Shown here: positions 33,005 through 35,871 of the stretch, piece after piece | How the letters are laid out: each line of letters begins with the position of its first letter | Numbering within the stretch: position 1 is the stretch's first letter | Assembly (NCBI GenBank): GCA_000769715.1 | Contig: JROS01000102.1 | Location: 1-35,871, forward strand | Direction: 5' to 3' | DNA length: 35,871 nt | From: Desulfobulbus sp. Tol-SR | Lineage (GTDB): Bacteria; Desulfobacterota; Desulfobulbia; Desulfobulbales; Desulfocapsaceae | Program-made: the position numbers and the translations under genes | The notes under the pieces: generated by a model | What the model saw: only the letters and a program-made list of their open reading frames with translations | Databases searched by the model: none | Told to the model about the DNA's origin: nothing

Positions 33005-33841
33005 TTATTGTTTGACCAATTCCACCCGCCGGTTTTTGGCCTTTCCATCCGCCGTGTCGTTCGATGCGACCGGAGAAAGGGACGCCACGCCATAAGAATC
33101 CATGCGAGCGGCGGCGATCCCGTGTTTGCCCGACAGGCTCCTGGCCACCGCCTCCGCCCGATCCTTTGACAGCTTCATGTTGAAATCGAAGGAGCCGTCG
33201 TTGTCCGTATGGCCGACGACATACACCTTCAGTGCCCCGTCGTCCTGGAGGAGTTTGGCGATTTCCGCGATGGCGGCGTCGGACTCCGGCTTGATTTCCG
33301 ATTTGCCGCTGTCGAAGTATATGCCGTAAATCGCAACATGACCGGTCGAATTTATGTCTTTTCCCATTACTTCGGCACTGGCCGCGACCTCCTGCTGCAT
33401 GGTCTCCCTAACCACAATCGACAGGCGGTACTTGTTGTTGAATGACCGCACCTCGACCCACGTTTCATTACCCTCTTTCTGCAGAACGATGGTGGAAACC
33501 CTGTTGAAGTTGTCGTCAAAAACGACTTCCCCGCCGATCTTCTTCAACGCGTCCTGGATGTTTCTGCGTATTTTCAGTTCTCCAGGTTCAGCCGCCCCCT
33601 TATTCAAATTGTAGCCGATGTAGTACTTGTGGCCTTCGATGACGATCGGTTGTTTGTTCCGACCGATGAATCTATGGCTGTCGAACTCGTTATCCTTGTA
33701 TTCCGAGATGAAGAAGTTCGGCATTCTGGTCAGCAGCGGATGATCCTTGCTCCCTTTCAGATCCTGACCGGCGGCCATGGACAGACTGGAAGCTGCCACC
33801 ACAACAAGCAGACCGAAGATCACCGTCATTGCATTTTTCAT
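33005..33841 (-). CDS. OmpA family protein with C-terminal peptidoglycan-binding domain
   Basis: This 278-residue exported protein starts at ATG 33841 with AGGGGATAAA upstream. A signal peptide (VIFGLLVVVAASSLSMAA) is followed by a roughly 140-residue N-terminal region that is not a recognisable barrel (about 25-165, e.g. EGHKYYIGYNLNKGAAEPGE). The OmpA-C domain comprises YFDSGKSEIKPESDAAI, VYVVGHTDNDGSFDFNMKLS, RAEAVARSL, and the closing GKAKNRRVELV. The first motif usually has F-D-x-x-K; here FDSGKSEI is normal. The N-terminal region resembles that of other deltaproteobacterial OmpA-like proteins with an internal alpha/beta part. It links the outer membrane to peptidoglycan. The protein has no associated partner gene in the window. 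Confidence 0.9.
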   Translation of the reverse strand: MKNAMTVIFGLLVVVAASSLSMAAGQDLKGSKDHPLLTRMPNFFISEYKDNEFDSHRFIGRNKQPIVIEGHKYYIGYNLNKGAAEPGELKIRRNIQDALKKIGGEVVFDDNFNRVSTIVLQKEGNETWVEVRSFNNKYRLSIVVRETMQQEVAASAEVMGKDINSTGHVAIYGIYFDSGKSEIKPESDAAIAEIAKLLQDDGALKVYVVGHTDNDGSFDFNMKLSKDRAEAVARSLSGKHGIAAARMDSYGVASLSPVASNDTADGKAKNRRVELVKQ

Positions 33842-34478
33842 TTTATCCCCTGGATTTCTCTTGTAGTTTTTTAGGGCAAACACCCCGAAACTCAGGCACC
33901 GCGGATCGCCGCGCCTGTTGTACGACACTGTCGTTGCCAACCTATTTTCAACGTATTGAAACCTTTGTCAATAAATTCTCGAACTCCGGATGCTTGCGGT
34001 GTTTTTTTCAGATAAATCCGATTGGTCACTGCACTACCTTTTCCCGCTGCGCGGTTGTGAATTGAAGTAATTCAAATAAGCATTTGGTATTAATGGGAAA
34101 TTCTACGTGATGGTGGTCGGTGAGGAGGTGGTGGTTGAGGCAACTGTTGGGTGGAAACAGGAGCCGAACCCGATGATCCCGGTTGACGGGGCATCGGCAG
34201 CCTTTCCTGAACGCGCAGAATTTGTCATCGCCTGGTGCGCGTTTCTGTTTCCATATTCCGATATCTCAACATATACTTTTAAAGGGACGGCCGTGTTGAA
34301 TATCAACCTGGCCGACAGCGGCCGGGAAGCCGGCCCAGAAAAACATTGAGAAATTCCGAATAAACACCTTGGGGAAAAACGAGTCGGACGGTGTCCGCCG
34401 AGCGAACGGATAGTGAGAGTTGTCCTGGAAAGCGGTGGCACTTCGGCCTCGTTATCCTCTTTTTGGAGGTCCGCAGGC
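33842..34478. other. Intergenic region between OmpA-like and PAS kinase genes
   Basis: The left part holds the OmpA-family promoter. The rest is AT-rich. Overlapping open frames on both strands (34103-34495 minus, 34107-34349 plus) cannot be told apart by ribosome site or family, and neither is supported as a gene. Confidence 0.4.
33943..33971 (-). promoter_or_regulatory. Possible promoter of the OmpA-family gene
   Basis: On the minus strand a perfect TTGACA (33966-33971) is followed after 17 bp by AAAATA (33943-33948), a weak -10 box, about 100 bp upstream of the start codon. Confidence 0.4.
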
Positions 34479-35537
34479 ATGGCAGATAATTTCAACCAGA
34501 GGTGCCCGGAGATGATGGCGCTTTTGGGTCACACGGAAGATTCCATATTCTTCAAGGACATGGACGGAAGATTTGTCCTGGTGAGTGAAGCCAAGGCAAG
34601 GAGGTCAGGGGTAGAGTTAAAGGATATGGTCGGGAAAACCGATTTTGATTTTCTTCCCCGGGAGGAGGCCGTCAGATGCCGTGAGGATGAAATATTCGTT
34701 ATGGAGACAGGCGAAGCAATCCTGGATAAGGAGGAGGAACTGACACGTCCGGACGGAACCCACACCTGGGTATCAGTCTCTAAATTTCCATGGAAACATT
34801 CTGACGGAGAGATTATCGGAGTAATCGGAATTTCCCGTGATATTTCTAAACGAAAAAATCTGGAACACCACATTTTGCAAATGCTTTCAATGGCAACGCA
34901 CGATATGCGGTCCCCCATAATCTCGATTGCTTCGACCATCAAATTATTGGCAAGAGGAAGATTCGGGGCGGTGAGCGAAAGCGTGAAGCAAACGCTGAAC
35001 GATGTTTTCAACCGTATGGTTAAACTTGAAAAAATTGTCGGGGAATATCTGACCAAATCATGCGTGATGAATTCCAGTCGAATCGGAAGGAAGGAAAGAC
35101 TCGATCTCCGAGAGGATATCATCGACCCTCTTCTCGAGGAATTTTCGCAGGAGATCGAAAATGGAGAGATTTTGATCGACAATCGGCTCGGTGGGATACC
35201 AGGTGACAGGATCTTGATATCCGCCAATAAAAATTGGCTTGTTATCGTTTATCGGAATCTTTTTTCCAACGCCATACGGTATACCCCCAGAGGGGGCGTC
35301 ATTGCCTACGGTTTTGAGGATAAAGGGCAGGTGTATCAACTCAACGTTTTCAACAGCGGTCAATCAATTCCCGAGGAGAAGAGACAATCGATATTTGAAA
35401 TGTATGAAAGCGAGTCCAGTACCGGGATTGGATTGACTGTGATTCGTGAACTGGTACGACGCCATGGCGGCGACTTGTGGTACGAGGATTCCCCGGGAGG
35501 GCATCCTAATTTTGTCTTTACTCTCCCCAAGGAATGA
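34479..35537 (+). CDS. Soluble PAS sensor histidine kinase
   Basis: This 352-residue kinase starts at ATG 34479 behind GGAGG. There is no signal peptide or membrane segment, so it is cytoplasmic. A PAS domain spans residues about 12-125 (TEDSIFFKDMDGRFVLVSEA, VGKTDFDFLP, then IIGVIGISRDISKRK). HisKA carries H141 in ATHDMRSPI. The ATPase domain has an N-box NLFSNAIRYTP. The G1 box is unusual, with N-S-G-Q-S-I-P in place of D-x-G-x-G-I-P, while the later GIGLTVIRELVRRHGG and F-T-L-P parts are normal. The loss of the G1 aspartate could weaken ATP binding. No response regulator is adjacent. Confidence 0.88.
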   Translation: MADNFNQRCPEMMALLGHTEDSIFFKDMDGRFVLVSEAKARRSGVELKDMVGKTDFDFLPREEAVRCREDEIFVMETGEAILDKEEELTRPDGTHTWVSVSKFPWKHSDGEIIGVIGISRDISKRKNLEHHILQMLSMATHDMRSPIISIASTIKLLARGRFGAVSESVKQTLNDVFNRMVKLEKIVGEYLTKSCVMNSSRIGRKERLDLREDIIDPLLEEFSQEIENGEILIDNRLGGIPGDRILISANKNWLVIVYRNLFSNAIRYTPRGGVIAYGFEDKGQVYQLNVFNSGQSIPEEKRQSIFEMYESESSTGIGLTVIRELVRRHGGDLWYEDSPGGHPNFVFTLPKE

Positions 35538-35621
35538 GCTGCTGGCCGGCCGGGTTGATCGAGGGGGGTAATCAATCATAATCCACATTGCTGAGGGCGG
35601 AATCGTTCATTTTCTACTTAT

Positions 35622-35871
35622 TCAGCGAAGGCACCATTCGCTTTCGCAAGGAATGCCGTCGAGATCGCCGTCCATATCTTCGACAGGGCAAATTTTTTGA
35701 AAAAATTTCGCTTCGTCGCAGGATGTCATTTGAGGACAAGTGGTCCGACCGTCACATGCAAAACTGGTTCCCGTCGCATCTTGTCCAGACTGGCCTTTGT
35801 TCCCGTTAATTCTGAGGAAATTTACCATTTGGCTGATTATCGGGAATTCAAACTTGGGTTTGCGGCCAGTA
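35622..35871 (-). CDS. Excalibur-domain protein, 5' end beyond the window
   Basis: The frame from 35622 stays open past its in-frame ATG at 35828 up to the window edge, so the N-terminus is probably outside. The visible C-terminus is an Excalibur calcium-binding domain: FACDGRTTCPQMTSCDEAKF followed by K-I-C-P, then D-M-D-G-D-L-D-G-I-P-C-E and a final W-C. The D-x-D-x-D-G-x-x-C-E loop is like an EF-hand. In many relatives this domain follows a cold-shock domain and a DUF1294 membrane domain; those parts would be upstream. Six cysteines suggest disulfides or a metal site. Confidence 0.82.
   Translation of the reverse strand, partial: TGRKPKFEFPIISQMVNFLRINGNKGQSGQDATGTSFACDGRTTCPQMTSCDEAKFFQKICPVEDMDGDLDGIPCESEWCLR

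Noticed and set aside
34103..34495. Open frames on both strands (also 34107-34349 plus)
   Set aside because: No ribosome site, no family pattern, and the two strands compete; kept as intergenic.

Overview
The window is GC-rich and densely coding. It reads like the chromosome of an anaerobic or microaerobic Desulfobacterota (deltaproteobacterial) species, possibly a Desulfobulbales-type sulfate reducer. This placement is inference from gene content: ATP-dependent PEP carboxykinase, a DUF3786 protein, a DUF2703 protein, a Mut7-C RNase-like protein, a PAS protein with the Cys-rich tail common in these bacteria, many sensor kinases, and short interspersed repeats. No rRNA, tRNA, complete insertion sequence, prophage or CRISPR array was found.

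Layout. 1-1.6 kb: the tail of a MacB/FtsX-type ABC permease, an amidohydrolase and a translationally coupled 32-residue peptide ORF whose N-terminus resembles PqqA. 1.8-7.3 kb: two convergent hybrid histidine kinases with different periplasmic sensor domains, followed by a collapsed solute-binding-protein gene. 7.9-14.0 kb, all on the minus strand: a P-loop protein, a vWA-like protein, a small alpha/beta hydrolase, YbaK, an acyl-CoA synthetase-like protein with altered catalytic motifs, a gene fragment next to an interspersed repeat, a QueG-like ferredoxin-type protein and a small acidic protein. 14.5-18.2 kb: a patatin phospholipase, an ATPase-like protein that seems to have lost its Walker A motif, an acyltransferase remnant and an outer-membrane beta-barrel protein with a clear promoter and terminator. 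18.3-19.9 kb: a cluster of zinc-ribbon proteins. 20.0-27.8 kb: DUF3786, SYLF, a small Cys-containing protein, PAS, pckA, a lipoprotein with a helical repeat, YHS, a HEPN-like protein and a methyltransferase. 28.3-35.9 kb: DUF2703, Cu/Zn superoxide dismutase, HD-GYP, small proteins, an OmpA-family protein, a soluble PAS histidine kinase and an Excalibur-domain protein cut by the window edge.

The strongest candidate for something undescribed is a dispersed family of three paralogous 70-residue proteins (complement 19485-19697, 28383-28595 and 32518-32730). All eight cysteines align without gaps. Each protein is built from two half-repeats with identical Cys spacing. Each gene has nearly the same sigma-70 promoter (TTGACA, 17-bp spacer, TAGYTT, with shared spacer bases) at the same distance, about 140-150 nt, upstream of its start. 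This looks like a small co-regulated regulon of Cys-rich, probably metal-binding proteins, one copy of which is fused by position to a Mut7-C RNase-like gene. The second candidate is the PqqA-like micropeptide at 1483-1581.

Gene decay is a recurrent theme: a collapsed binding protein, an acyltransferase remnant, a truncated gene beside a repeat, an amidohydrolase that seems to lack an internal segment, and two enzymes with missing nucleotide-binding residues.
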